Assembly (NCBI GenBank): GCA_905220665.1
Contig: CAJNAR010000003.1
Span: 124,001-188,000, forward strand
Reading direction: 5' to 3'
Length of the DNA stretch: 64,000 nt
Origin: Albugo candida
Taxonomy: Eukaryota; Oomycota; Peronosporomycetes; Albuginales; Albuginaceae
The first letter of the stretch is position 1, and each line of letters opens with the position of its first letter. Both the position numbers and the translations under genes were made by a program. The notes beneath the pieces were generated by a model. That model saw nothing but the letters and a program-made list of their open reading frames with translations, ran no database searches and was not told the DNA's origin. Shown one piece after another: positions 22,285-34,809 of the stretch.

Positions 22285-22760
22285 ATTATCTTAGATGCTA
22301 CCAAAATGATGCGTGCAAATTATCAAATGCAGGCTTTCTGCATTCTTTATATGTACGGGAGCGCATCATTCATAGGCAAAAGGATGTGTCGGGCTTGCTC
22401 GAACTCGAAAGCTGATAGACAGATGCAACTTCGAATAGAGTGAAAAGTGTCTTTCTGCAATACTTATTACTTACGGCAGGTCGCCATTTAGGGGATGAGG
22501 AGAGCAGAAGGATGTGCGGCAGCATGATTTACTTTGAAACGTAGCAAGTTACAGCGTAAAATATACTAGAATGCGTGCTTTCTGCATTTTTTATACGTAC
22601 GGAAGCGCAAATTTTGTACATACAGAGGGTAGAAAGACGAGCGGGAGCAGGCTTTACCTCGAAGTATCAACTGCAACGCTCGATTTTGTAATGAAGCGCG
22701 CTTCCTGCATTCTTCGTAAGTATGGCAGCGTACATAAGCTTAAGCTAAGAAACGGAATAC
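22285..22760 (-). repeat. Four degenerate tandem units of about 120 bp upstream of the secreted gene
   Basis: A block like GCTTTCTGCATTCTTTATAT followed by GTACGGGAGCGCA recurs near 22330, 22449, 22578 and 22699 (spacing about 119-129). Longer similarity includes GCAAGTTACAGCG and CTAGAATGCGTGCTTTCTGC. Related units in the opposite orientation lie at 62038-62230, also just 5' of a family fragment. The position suggests part of the promoter or 5' leader; function is inference. Confidence 0.65.
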
Positions 22761-22769
22761 ATACTTTGT

Positions 22770-23880
22770 GCTTTCCCCTTGCCAGCTTACAACTTTTACA
22801 ATTATTACGAAAAAAAAGCTATATTCTTTCAGCTACGTAGCTAGAGTCCATTCTTTTTGGAAGATTTTGGATATTGCCCGTTTGTAAGGACGATTTGACC
22901 CGTTTCGTAGTGCGTACTCCGTTATAGCCTGCTCAAATCGCTACAACTGTCCAGCGCATATTGACAATGCCGCTTTATTTGATTCAGGTAAGACTAGTGA
23001 GTGACGTTCACGCATGATTGACCATCACTCCGCTTAATCGTTCTAGATTCATTCCCGTTTTTTTTAAAGATCCTTACCGGTAAACACTACTATAGTCAAT
23101 TATACGCAGAGCTGGAAACGACCAATCCCGTTTAAACTCCGACCCAATCGCCGACACTAACGACTGATGAGTTGTGTGAAATGCATGAACATTGTCACCT
23201 TATGATAGTCTAGTAAAATAGATAGACTTATAGGCAGTCTAATACCGAGTCGAATGGATGTGGAACATTAGGCAGCATAGTCATCAAGCACTGACTTCAA
23301 TCACGGCGCTCGGTGTAAATGTAGACGTTTGACGTCGAAGGCAGTGCGGTTCCCAATTTGAAAACATCTCATATCGACGCGGGACTAATCCATTCTAAAG
23401 CAAGATAAGGCTCATGGATCGCGAGAATAACAAAGTTCATGATTAGGTATCAGGCGCAGCATTTCTCTCCTGGTTGTATTGATTTGCCCACAGCAGCTAC
23501 GATGGAGACTATCACTCTTATTAGCCGGGTCGGTCAATATTTACTAATTCACACTTGCGTTTGGACTCGTACACAAGTGATCTCATTATTTTCGAGTCTG
23601 GTTCCATTTTAAGATGCATCAGAGCTTTCCACGCGGCCTAACGATGGGTATAGTAAATTCTGGGAATGCACTCGAATGGGAGACGAGATATCGTGGCTAG
23701 CACGAAAATATACTTAACGCAGGATGCCGTTGCTCTTCAAGAAGTCGATGAGGTCAGAGTCTGGTAAGCTCAAAAGAAGAAGCTTTATGAGCTATCGTGT
23801 CCTTCCAGTCTTCAGTGATCAGTTGACAAGCGAATTCCATGCGGGCACATTAATTGATGTACCTGCTTTACGGACAAATC
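22770..23880. other. No gene seen
   Basis: Stop-rich in all frames, no recognisable repeat or RNA gene. Confidence 0.5.
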
Positions 23881-23889
23881 TGCCGTCAT

Positions 23890-24420
23890 TTAGGCTCTGA
23901 TCTCCTTCAGACAGTCAAAAAGTTGACCGCTTGATTTCATTTGAGCATGTTCGTTTGGGCTCTTCTTTGCGAGATTCAGGTACTCGATATGATCGGACAA
24001 AGACTGGACTGATTTGTTTGTTCTGACCATATTTTGGGCAAATACTTGAGACAATAATCGTGTAGCTTGAGGCTTCACACTCTTTAATATGAATATTAAT
24101 GAGCTAAAGTTTCCACCGTTTCGTTCTCTCACACAAGTACCGGCATCGACTCGACTTAGTTCGGTGATTCATCACTGGCTTCTTATGGCTTCTTATGGCT
24201 TCTTGTAACGCCACAGCTGTATCATCATGCAATTGATGGTTGATATTGTCACGCGGCTTTCCATCCGCCGAAGTTGCGACTGAGACAAAGTGACGAATAA
24301 TAGTACCCACATCCCGGCTACGAAGTACATCTTGAGAATGTCAAAGCTCTTTCAGAGCATAAGTTCTGAAGCTATTTATCCAACTCAAACATCATGTCCG
24401 CTAAACGTGAGGAGCTATCG
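23890..24420 (-). pseudogene. Decayed copy of the hypothetical gene at 60334-61272
   Basis: The minus strand reads GCGGACATGATGTTTGAGTT near 24400, matching 60392 onward, then has an in-frame TAG. After an internal deletion it resumes as RHFVSVATSADGKPRDN (intact copy: RHFVSVAPSDAKLRDG) and ends VKPQATRLLSQVFAQNMV (intact copy: VKPRATRSLYQAFAGNMV). It lies downstream of a carbonic-anhydrase pseudogene with about the same spacing as in the intact locus. No full frame remains. Confidence 0.85.
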
Positions 24421-25169
24421 CCTTGCTGTACATCTCCGACCAGCTTTCATTCACAAAATCGCTTAACACATGCAAATTGAATGTTTTAAAAACATAGCGA
24501 GCGGGTAGAACGATTCGTAACCTCGAGGTCCTCTCACGTCGGAAACGCAAGAGAGTAAAAGAAGACATATTTGTGTCCGTATTCATCGTATTGTGTCCAC
24601 TCAACTTGATCAAATTGACTGAGAAATTTGTTGAGAGAATCACAAAAGCAAAAATGTGCCGCCTGCCAGGCTTACATATTATTCATCCTCAGCGTAGGAC
24701 GAAATGAAAGTGTCGTTTGAGGGAGCTTGACGAGTGGGTCCGCTTGCTCAACTTTATGTTTATTTCAACGTGATCCTGCTGCCTATCCAGCATGCTCTGA
24801 TTGAGCACACCTATCACCTTTCACGCAAGGACCTTCTGAGGAACGTCGCGTCATGATGGCGATTGTACCTCCTTTTCTAACCGTGCGCACTATTATGAGG
24901 GGCTTCTTTCAGTCTACCGCTCGAGCATTATACAGCAAAAACTCTATGGTTCTAGATGCATTACAAAACTTACCAATAATCTACGTCGGGTCTTAGCCTG
25001 GAAGTGCCCCAAATACTCTGACTATTATCGAACGACTGAGTTCCATGAAATGCGCATTGAGCCTTCATAGCCGGTAGTCAAGTCAGAAATTTGGCCGTTT
25101 TCCTTCAAGCTATGATATAGTACACTGGATCACGTCCGATAATATCGACAATTACCCTTTACATAGACT

Positions 25170-25966
25170 CGATAAAGCTGCCACGGAAACTTCCCGGCAA
25201 AAAGTAGACTTTATTATCCAACTGACGAACGGGTTCATGTCCTTACACAGAACGAGGTTTTCCTGGCAACTCATAAATCGTTCAGATTGCTGTCATAAAA
25301 CGTGCATAGATTCGGATATAACCATGTATGAACACCAACAGTACAAGGAGAGGCTGTCAATCCTCCAGTATACGAGAAGAAAACTGATCCCTTTTTCAAT
25401 AGCGCAGTGATTACTTTGAAGAAGTCCCTACACCAGAACTGAGTTGACTGAGTAAGGTGGTCCCCAATAGAAGACGTATACATTGTCCTTATCAGGCTTT
25501 TCGCTCAGTCGTATACACGGCATCACTTGACTCATCATCTCATTCAGAACGGTAATCACCAGCAAGTTTGCCTCCCAATTGCTTTGAAGAAAATAAATCT
25601 TTACGTAATACTGCTACCCACCAATTTTGTGTCCTGCTGGTAGATGTGGAGAGTTTTCACCAATGTGTATCGTTCGCCTTCACAAATCAGTCCCGTGAGA
25701 ACTTCCTCAAATACACCAAGTGACAGTACGGCAACTCTGTGACCGATTTCATTACATAGTTGCCAAGTTATGTTCTGATTGGATATGGTGTCAATGGGAG
25801 TCTGCTGGGGTTCGATGATCACCTGTGCAGAATTTCTACTTCATTCGACCACCTCAAATTGACATACGTACATCCCCGATGCAAATGGTGCAAATGACCC
25901 ACAATTCCATCTAACGCAGCAGCATATATCAGCGGGGATGTGTGGAACGTCGCATTGGTCTTTCAT
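25170..25966 (-). pseudogene. Decayed alpha-carbonic anhydrase
   Basis: Parts of the intact gene at 58767-59613 can be followed on the minus strand. The start region matches at DNA level (GGAATTGTGGGTCATTTGCA). QQTPIDTISNQNI corresponds to LQSPIDIVSNETI, and GLICEGERYTLVKTLHI to GVIREGKRYALLQIHPH. FFSYTGGLTASPCTVGVHT matches the conserved YTGGLTTPPCTGG. The zinc-ligand pair region is altered, several frames are needed and stops intervene, so it is a pseudogene. It is the first half of an inverted duplicate block. Confidence 0.88.
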
Positions 25967-26204
25967 GAAGGGAAAGTGGCAACAAAGTTTTGCGTTTTGC
26001 GCACCAGCATATTTGCGTTGGCAGCTCCTCTTCTCGAAACGGGCTCTGATCCAGGAATTGTTGCATAAAGTAAGATATCGCGTAAAAGCCACTCCATAAG
26101 CATGTTTTTATATCATATTCTATGCCTTGAGCTTCTGCAAACCGTAAGTATACCGGTATCATCGATGTTTGACTTACATTCGAACTTCAACCGCGCACCA
26201 AAGA

Positions 26205-28090
26205 ATGCAAAGTGCAACTTTCTATGCGATCTTTTCATTTTTTCCTGCGAGAATTAGGACGCATCACTTGTCAACGGTAATAAAATATGTATTCCAGGTG
26301 ATGTGAGAACGTCCTACCGTCACTTTATTCGATAGAAACGCGTACCATTATTCATAAATGGAACTTTCGTTCAGTCGGAAAGTCAACACTGGATTGATCT
26401 GAAAAATCCAGTACGCGAGAAGCTTTCGTTACAACAAATGGGAACACACTAACTCTATCAACAGGCAACCAATGAAGTGATATATCATGTTCCTGAAGCC
26501 ACTAAAACTGAAATGAAAAAAGCAGTTCACGCCGCACGAAATGCGTTTATCGGATGGAAAAAAGTCGGAATACAACACCGCCAGCGGGTCATGTTCAAAT
26601 TACAACACCTCGTACGTGATCACATGGACGAAATCGCTGAATCCATCACAACGGAGCAAGGGAAAACTCTATTGGATGCCAGAGGCGACATCAGTCGAGG
26701 CTTAGGTACTGTCTGTTGAATATTTTAATCATTCTGTTATTTCAAATGATTGGATGATACAGAAGTCCTCGAACACGCTTGTGGAGCTGCTAATTTGATG
26801 ATGGGAGAAACATTGGAGAACTTGGCACATGGACTGGATACCTATTCGTACCGACAACCTTTGGGCGTGTGTGCTGGCATTTGCCCGTTCAATTTTCCAG
26901 CAATGATACCACTTTGGATGTTTCCTATTGGAATCGTTGCAGGCAACACATTTGTCCTGAAGCCATCAGAAAAGGTTCCAGGAGCTACAATGGTAAAAGT
27001 TTTGCTTCACATCGTTTCGATCAGCTCTCAATGTGGATGTATAGATCCTTGCAAGGCTGGCAAAAGAGGCTGGACTGCCCAACGGAGTGCTCAATATCAT
27101 TCATGGCTCACGGGTAATACGATTTGGTGCCCCGCAAAATCGTCACAGCTCGTTTAACTTTTATTTAGAATCCTGTCGACTTTTTATGTGATGCACCCGA
27201 TATCAAAGCCATATCGTTTGTTGGAGGAAATGAAGCTGGAGAGTATATTCATGCCCGAGGTAGTGCGAGTGGAAAACGGATACAAGCCAATCTCGGAGCC
27301 AAAAATCACGCTGTCATACTTCCGGATTGTAACAAAGCTCACACCATCAACGCGATCATCGGAGCAGCTTTTGGAGCAGCGGGTCAACGATGCATGGCCA
27401 TCTCTGTTGCTATATTCGTCGGAAACACAAATTCCTGGTATATGTGTCCTCTCCGTGTTTGCGTATATTCATCTGTTCTACAGGTTGGACGAAGTTGTGA
27501 ATCGCGCAAAGGCCCTCAAGGTAGACGGAGGAGCTGAAGTCGGAGCGGAAATCGGTCCGCTTATAAATCAAGCTGCAAAAGTAAGCGTGGAAAATCTTAT
27601 CCAAGATGCTATCAATGATGGCGCCGAATGCGTATTGGACGGACGTCACATTCGTGTGGAAAAGTACCCCTATGGAAATTTTGTTGGGCCTACAGTACTG
27701 AACAATGTCAGCGTGCACAATACCGCATACACCAAAGAGATATTTGGTCCAGTGCTCCTCTGTATATCGGTCGACTCACTTGAAGAAGCAATCGAAATGA
27801 TCAATCGGAATTCTTATGGCAATGGCTGTGCTATATTCACGTCTTCTGGATCATCTGCCCGCAAATTCCAACACGAAATCGATGTCGGCCAAGTTGGAAT
27901 TAATGTCCCCATTCCAGTACCTCTTCCAATGTTTTCTTTCACGGGATCCAAGGCTTCGATTCGGGGGGATATGAATTTTTACGGAAAGTCTGGCCTCCAT
28001 TTCTACACGCAGATCAAAACAATCACATCTCAGTGGAGTTTCCGCCTGGAAACAAGTAATCACACCGCAATGCCTAGTTTTGAAAAATAG
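26205..28090 (+). CDS. Methylmalonate-semialdehyde dehydrogenase (acylating), mitochondrial, seven exons
   Basis: Member of the ALDH6 family, which converts methylmalonate or malonate semialdehyde plus CoA and NAD to propionyl- or acetyl-CoA in valine and pyrimidine breakdown. Exons: 26205-26276, 26336-26410, 26465-26705, 26763-26992, 27045-27113, 27169-27437, 27484-28090. All introns are GT-AG and 46-59 bp, and the joined frame is 520 residues, the normal family size. The start [18 protein letters not shown] looks like a mitochondrial presequence. Hallmarks: [53 protein letters not shown], the catalytic Cys in [17 protein letters not shown], and the family-specific C-terminus [20 protein letters not shown] then [16 protein letters not shown]. 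Exon edges were chosen by frame and homology. It is the only clearly intact conserved gene between 22.1 and 36.5 kb. Confidence 0.95.
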
Positions 28091-28099
28091 CTTGAACTT

Positions 28100-29196
28100 T
28101 GTATGTGCGGATTGCTACTAATCAATAGTGTTTTGCACCCAAGTATTTGCGGTGTTTTATCGCATTCTTGAAGCATGGGAGATCACGTGCATGTTTTTGG
28201 AGCAAGCCATTGAGCCGTTCGCGATCGCTCGTGAGGAACACGTACGTGAGTTAATACCTTCATTAGACATACACGTAGCGACTGCGCGTGGATACACGCT
28301 TTACGATCTATATCAAGTAATGGAAAAGAATGGAGTGTAAGCTTCAGCCACGTACACATCTTTGCAACTGGAGCCAGCCAAGTCGCTCCGATCCCTTTCA
28401 AGCATTCCCAGCTGGGAGGCTTCCCATGAAGGAATCTATAAACGATTTTAGTGGAAGAAGAATGTTGGAATGTCCCACAGGAACAAACTATCAATACTCA
28501 TACTCAATCTTGGATTGATGTGATTGCCGACCCACAAAAACTCTTTTTTAAGTAACCGGAACGCCACTCATTGATTTATGGACGCGAGAATGTCGCACTG
28601 AAGATTCTTCAAGAGTATTGCAAGAACGAAGGCCAAGTTATCACATTCGAAAAGCCAAAGACGTTCCTAGCAGAAACTTGTCCTTCACATCGACAACCTC
28701 ACTAAGTTCGTACTGGTACTTTGGATGCATAAGCATACGAACATTCTTTCATCGCGTACGATACATACAAAATGAAGATGCAAAAGCGTTATAAGCTTTA
28801 TGAGTTTGATAGGCCAACTCTTTGGTGCAAAATTTATCGTTGGAATGGACATGCAATCCTCACTTTGACAAGAGAAAACCCATTTGTTTCTATATTGAAT
28901 GGAACACCTTACCGAACCTATCGAAGAGGAAGCCCTATTCGAAGTTAAGAAGCTGGCAAAACGCCCAATGAAGCTTGGACGGAAGGTCCTATCGATCATT
29001 GTTGGATGGATGCCATTATAACCCAGTTGGAAGAGGAAGCATGAAGGCATCACCTAGCACGATACTCAGTCGCCTGTTTGAGGCGATCTCTACATATCGT
29101 GGGTTCGCGGTTTGGAAGTGTTTCAAAGGCGTTCAATCGATCATAAGTGGCCCTTCAACCGCGGGAATTGGCTTTGGTTGAGTGTGACAGCCCTTT
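28100..29196. other. No recognised gene; scattered protein-like pieces
   Basis: Plus-strand pieces such as IEEEALFEVKKLAKRPMKLG (about 28915-28975) and a frame at 28128-28340 look protein-like but switch frame and lack starts. They may be a decayed gene. No family was recognised. Confidence 0.35.
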
Positions 29197-29526
29197 TCAC
29201 CGCGTACATTCGAGCGTACAGTCCGTCGACATTTGGGAAGAAATGAGATTCAGAAGGGAGATATCCTCGGAGGTAAATTCCAGCTCTATCAAAAGTGCTC
29301 GCAAAGAACGTTCATGAGCCATGGAGAGCTCAAGTAAGCGTCCAGTGACTTTGGGATTGTTTGGTGGGGAAAGATGATTTCTTCCCAAGTCGCGAATCAT
29401 ACGATAGCAATGCGACGATGTATGACTGGGATGAAAGACTCGTATGAAAGATGGCCAGTAGTCGTATGAATTCACCGCCTCACCCCATCCGACAAATGTT
29501 GATGAGAGTACGATGAAGTAAGACAC
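29197..29526 (-). CDS. Unrecognised ORF with a weak secretion-like N-terminus, doubtful
   Basis: 109 codons starting MSYFIVLSSTFVGWGEAVNS, which could be a signal peptide, followed by a hydrophilic region with LRALLIELEFTSEDISLLNL. No homology recognised and no neighbouring exon proved. It might be a small secreted protein or a chance frame in gene-poor DNA. Confidence 0.25.
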   Translation of the reverse strand: MSYFIVLSSTFVGWGEAVNSYDYWPSFIRVFHPSHTSSHCYRMIRDLGRNHLSPPNNPKVTGRLLELSMAHERSLRALLIELEFTSEDISLLNLISSQMSTDCTLECTR

Positions 29527-29994
29527 GAAAAGTAAAGGCGAATTTGGTCATATGGATCCTCTATCGTGTGATGTAGACCATTTTCAACGCCGAGCTTAAA
29601 CTCGGGAAGGCCGATATACGTCTCCATTCAAAAATTACGAATTTTCTTGAAATTCGCCAATAGACAACAAGCTCATCACGTATCGCTTTCCACTGAGTAC
29701 TCCCCGCCCATGATGCAATTTCCTTCTCGGATTTGAACAGCAGCAATGGACCGCGTGAAAGTTCAAGCTCGTAAACAAATCAAGGCCTTACCAGTATTCT
29801 TCATGCAGCTCGTTGTGCATCGAGGATACAACTCCATAGTTCATGTGATAAATGTCGGCGCTGTTAAGTACAAAGTTTTCAGCTGAGATTCTTCCATCAT
29901 CGCTATTCGAGATGTTTATATTTCGACACTGAGCGCAAAGTTAATCTCGCATGTTAAGGCACTAAAATCCTCGCTCTCTACGGCCCCGACGGTA

Positions 29995-30450
29995 TCACGG
30001 GAAATGACCAACCACTTGATCGGATTCCCGGTATATATGCACCAAGCCGTCTTCATCTTGGCATATCCTGCGAAATGACTTTGGAGGACAAACGAAATTT
30101 TCTCCGGCTCTTTTATCGGGATTTGCTTCCAATATTGTAGGCCCGACGAGCCTGGAAACGATTAGTGATGCTAATGCCAGGGTATTCTTAAGAGCTGCTG
30201 TCGATATAAAATCATCGCGTACACTCCGATCACATTTCTTCCCTTTCACCGTGCATCCAGGGACAATTGTTTTCTTTGGTTTGGAGCAGAAAATGTGTTC
30301 TTGTCCATCGACCTTTTCATATCAGATCAAATACGTGTCGTCCGTATTGGAAAGCGCCAGTATTGATACCAACTGGCGATGATGACGATGAGCACGATCG
30401 CAAACAAGAGGGGAAACTATCTCGTCGTTTGTTCCGATTTCGCACGAGGG
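29995..30450 (-). pseudogene. Unrecognised Cys-containing reading frame with one internal TGA
   Basis: The minus strand reads continuously for about 150 codons from HPSCEIGTNDEIVSPLVCD through one TGA (about 30322) to FCSKPKKTIVPGCTVKGKKC and on to RDDFISTAALKNTLALASL, ending at 29995. No ATG is available downstream of the TGA for a long stretch. It looks like the remains of a gene of unknown family. Confidence 0.3.
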
Positions 30451-33003
30451 GTGCTTTTACTTTGACATGGGACGAAATACTTACCCGTCAAAAGCATCAA
30501 AGGCTTTGACTTGCAGTCATTTGTCTCTAATGAGACTTTTCTACTCGCTGCAGCGACTCATTTTATCTTGAGATGCTGTAAATTTTATCGTTAGTCAAGG
30601 CTGAGGCTTCCTGACTTTTCCAGCCAATTTGAACGACCCTATGATCAGTTGATGCATCGCAGGGCTGGGCTTTCAAGCACTCGACTCGAGTCGCTGGCTG
30701 AGGTCGATTGATACATGGGTTGATTGTAGCTAGAATCTCAACAACTTCAGTGGACACAATAAGCAGTTGCTGAAAATGACCTAGAAAAAGTATCCAGGCG
30801 CTCAGGGTCGACCCGAGACGTACGATTGGAAACTCGATGCAATCGTACGTCCGACATAATGCTCTGACAGAGCGATTTTCCCGGCTCAGAGAATGTCAAT
30901 TCTCAGCAAGCGGTATAAAGCTTGCGTCTTAGTTGGAATGTACGCTTGAGCATTGGGCTTACATCCATTATCAAACAGCAGTTCCGACGCATGAATAGCC
31001 ATCAATATCGCTCAGAGGCTCAATTAGTGAATGCTTACGATCCATTCCCGTCCCTACCAACGCCTTCTTAGAGAGTGGTACGTGGTGAGAGGATATTGGA
31101 TACGCAATTATCGGGTTATCGAGTTGCGCATTGATCAACGACGATTAAAGTTATCACGAAGTGGACGGAAAAACAAATCATCGTATTAGAAGCTGATGAT
31201 ATCGGCGATAGGCGGAATATGGTGCTCTCATGTTCGATCCGATTGCAGTATTCTTAACAACTAATCGGTTGATGAATGAATAAAGAGCTATCTGTGATGT
31301 AGCAAACGCACGGATAGAAGCTATCCAGTGCAGCTGATGGGTGCAGAAAGAAGCTCAACAAATTTTCTGTACAGTCATCTTGGGAAAATGATTTTAAGAA
31401 GTCAGCACAATTCGTGCAAGCTACGATATGATCGCATTGTGGACCCGGACAAGTAATGTGGAACGGATCATCCGGAGCGAACTGCTATCGTCGTTAATCA
31501 ATCCTATTGCGATGTTGATTCAGCTTTGGCTGCATCTTTGGACCGCATCAGTGCAAATCGTGAAGGGAATATGTGAGGAGTTGCCGGATAAGGTCAAAAC
31601 TCTCACGTCATTGAAACGATTTGAGCGACAACAAATGACATCACGCAATTCGCTACTCGACTAATTCTTTTCCAAACAAACGAAGTCATGGTCGTCCCAC
31701 ACCTGTTCCGATCTATTTCTTGCAACAATTATGCCTAGTTTGAATACATGATGGTAAAATGCCTACAAAGTCTGCAGGCGCTTCGATGATTGAGCATGTG
31801 GCGATATCGATGACCTGGAAGACGTGTTGACCGATCAGAAGTATGCACGTCCAATAGCATCCATTGTGAGGTTAAATTTCTGCTTAGGTGTCAGCCTCTA
31901 TGTTCTGGCAAACAACTTCTCCAATAAATAATGTGCAAATGAGATTCAGCAAAAATTTCCGTATGGAAATGGCTGCTCGTATCGGTTTATTGCAACCTTA
32001 CTGTTCCAAGTATGCTCTATTTTCCAGGAATAGTGACAGGAAGAACTTTGAAGTCGACATCATTCCGCTACTCCCGGTTGTAATGGCGACGAGCGGTCTG
32101 GTACACCACGTTGTGATCAAATATGTAGCAACGCGTTCGGAAATTATTTTTGATTCAATGGGCTGCATCGAAGCAATGCCGATGAGGTATCTGCGATGAT
32201 TTTCGTGCCGTCCATGCGAATACGACAGAGCACGTGGCGCTTTTCCATTCGGCCAATGTATTCCGACACATTTCGTCCATGTTGAGAGTTTTACAGTGCA
32301 TGTCCAGTTATGTCCGAATCCAGTCATGTCGAAGTCATAGTATAGTATAAACAAGGTCTCTTGTCTATCATAGCATTATCAAAGCCTCTTTCATGTTGGC
32401 CGGATGAGCTCGTTTCTCAACCAGCGGATCGCCGATTCGACCGTGTGCTGACAACTGCTACGCGGAAACCTTCAACATCCTCCTGCTGCGTCTTATCAAC
32501 CACTCTATTTGCATATGGAACAGTCAATATTACCAAAAATCGCGTATTATATCTGGTGACTCGAACTATGTCTGCTATTATTTTCTTTACCTTGTGAAAG
32601 TCAGAGTGAATGGTGTAGAGACTCGATTCGAATTATTGGATGTTGAGCACGACAATTTCAATTCCACTATTATGCTCAGCTCTCCGCGTGTCCAGTCTAT
32701 CAGCAGGCGCATTGCCAGTCACATCGAACGTTTGTGAAAAGCACAAAGCTTCATCATACACAACACGTTGATGATTATCACGACGATCTTAGCTTTATTC
32801 AAACGTTTCGTTCTGACCATTTTATCGGGAAGAAAAGGCAATTTCGTACAGTAATCGCAGGTATCTGTTATGCGGGGTTCATATGTTTGGTCCGATGATT
32901 GACAATTGATTGTGGTAGAGAATATCTGATGCCAACCAGACTACTTTAGCGGAACTTCTCTCAATGTATGTATATCGATAGTGGAAAGAGAATAGGGATT
33001 CCG
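30451..33003. other. Gene-poor stretch, no recognised gene
   Basis: Short frames only; the longest (31888-32199, +) matches nothing I know. A perfect 12-bp hairpin lies at 30817-30851. Confidence 0.45.
30817..30851. repeat. 12-bp perfect inverted repeat
   Basis: GACGTACGATTG (30817-30828) and CAATCGTACGTC (30840-30851) are reverse complements around an 11-nt loop. No adjacent gene explains it. Confidence 0.75.
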
Positions 33004-34160
33004 TCAAGTTGTGCAAAACCTCACATGTTGGGCGTATGTCACGAGTAAATTTGTGCACAATAACTTGAAAATCAGTCTTGCAAAGAATAGTGTGTATTGA
33101 TCTTGTCCGTTACCTGAGGGCTTCATTTCTTCCTTACGCTTCTTAACACACATATGTTTCCGCACTGGGTAGTGATGATGTAGAAGTTGTTCCTTCGGTT
33201 TTTTCACGTTTGTCCAGTCTAAAGACAGTATTTCGCCCGTATTGTCGATATACATAGAGTAAGCTTTCAGGATTCTGAAACCTAGTACCCGTGTTTCATC
33301 ATCATCTAATTTCTTGATAAGAACGGTACATATTTCAGCTGATTTTCGATAGATGAAATGCTGGGCCTTGAGTCCGATTAATTTGTCATTTGAATAAGTT
33401 ATTCTCATATCCATCCAAGGCAATGTTCGAGGCAGTCTATGTCCGATGGAAAAACAGCGCCGCAATGTCCTTCGAATCCATTTTCTGTTTCCACGTGCTT
33501 CTTTTGCGAGAGCTCTTCTTTCATCATGTTATCGTATGATTCAGAAATTTCGATAGCTTCAAAATCGAGATCTATTCGCATTTTGTAGTCTTTACTTTCC
33601 TTGCTGAGGCAAACAATTTCCGCTGCATGGCACTCCTGAAGTGAAAATGCTCCTAGATCTTGTGCGCCTTCAATGCTTCCAAAAGCATGTGATTACACGT
33701 AAGAGTACATACCGTCCTCGATTTCATGTTTCATAAGCTTGCGTACTCACGTACAACGTCTCCTTACGAGTATACAACAATTTACTATCAATCCACATTT
33801 TCAAATTCGTTCCCGACACTTCCCCGCAGGTCGTATCTTCTTGGCTTTGTATGTGACATCCACTCCTTTGCCACATCAATATCGCGAATACATCCCGTTC
33901 TATGTACAAAATGCTGTCTTTAACCAAATCAGGAAGGGACTTTTATCCGACCAGCTCAATTTGGAATCTTTGTAACGCACAAGTCTCCTTAACGACCGCA
34001 AAACTGATGGTGCGCTAAAAATGATCCGAGCCCAAGAATAGCGTACGCTTCTGAAATAGAAGCTCCGATACGTTTCCCGCAGCTCAAATGTGCATAACCC
34101 TAAAGCATGCTCATTTTGCAATTGTACGATTAAGGTCAGCTGCAGCCAGCAAAATAACAT
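33004..34160 (-). pseudogene. Secreted pepsin-like family member 2, broken
   Basis: At DNA level the 5' part (34160-33990) matches the opposite-strand copy at 34660-34880, including the signal-peptide core (AYAILGLGSFLAHH against TYALLGLGSFLMHH), but the start ATG is replaced by a TTTCAG-type sequence. Further on, one frame gives SGTNLKMWIDSKLLYTRK (about 33810) and another gives SKDYKMRIDLDFEAIEISES (about 33580). The C-terminus DETRVLGFRILKAYSMYIDN (about 33290) is the pepsin-type last motif, followed by an extra basic tail to 33004. At least two frame changes are needed, so the gene is dead or badly sequenced. It faces family member 3 head to head. Confidence 0.72.
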
Positions 34161-34809
34161 ACGTTTTGTCAACTTTCATAATATGGAATTCGTACTTGTA
34201 AATATGGAAGCGTACCTATCGAGTTGAAGTGAGACAAAACACTGCCGACATTATTTTTGTTTACGCAATGCGTACTTCATCCCGTTTGTAAGCATGCACG
34301 CGTTTGTAAGTTCGACCTGATATTGTAGCAGAATAGGAGAGTATTACTGCATTCAGTGTGGACTATGTTCACTCTTGCTGATTTTAATTGACTCTTTTCA
34401 TTTATGTGTTCAACAGCAGCAACGTACCATGATATCAGATGCGCTATCGCGCATACCTGGAGGTACTTGCGTGTAAAACGAAAGGCAAGTTTTACATAAT
34501 GAATTGAAGCAATCACGTAGGTACGGTAGTGCACATTGTTCTTCGAACTTAGCAACGCTACGCTTCTATTATTCTGCATAAACCTACGTCCTCTTTGAAC
34601 TTTGTGGCAACGCATACTCTAATACCCCTTTTCGTCTCGCGTTTACCCGGTCGTGCGCCTCCATGTTTCTAAAGTACGAAATTTAAATCCGCAAAGTTGG
34701 CTACTTGACAGGAAACTCGTTCTTTTTGGCTGGCTGCAGTTGACCTCAATGGCCCCAATGAGTGGTGGGAATGTGTTCATTTCTCAAAATTCGACTTGCA
34801 AAACGAAGG

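Noticed and set aside
24160..24200. Short CTTCTTATGG repeat as a functional element
   Set aside because: Only two to three copies of a 13-bp unit inside a pseudogene; simple slippage is enough.
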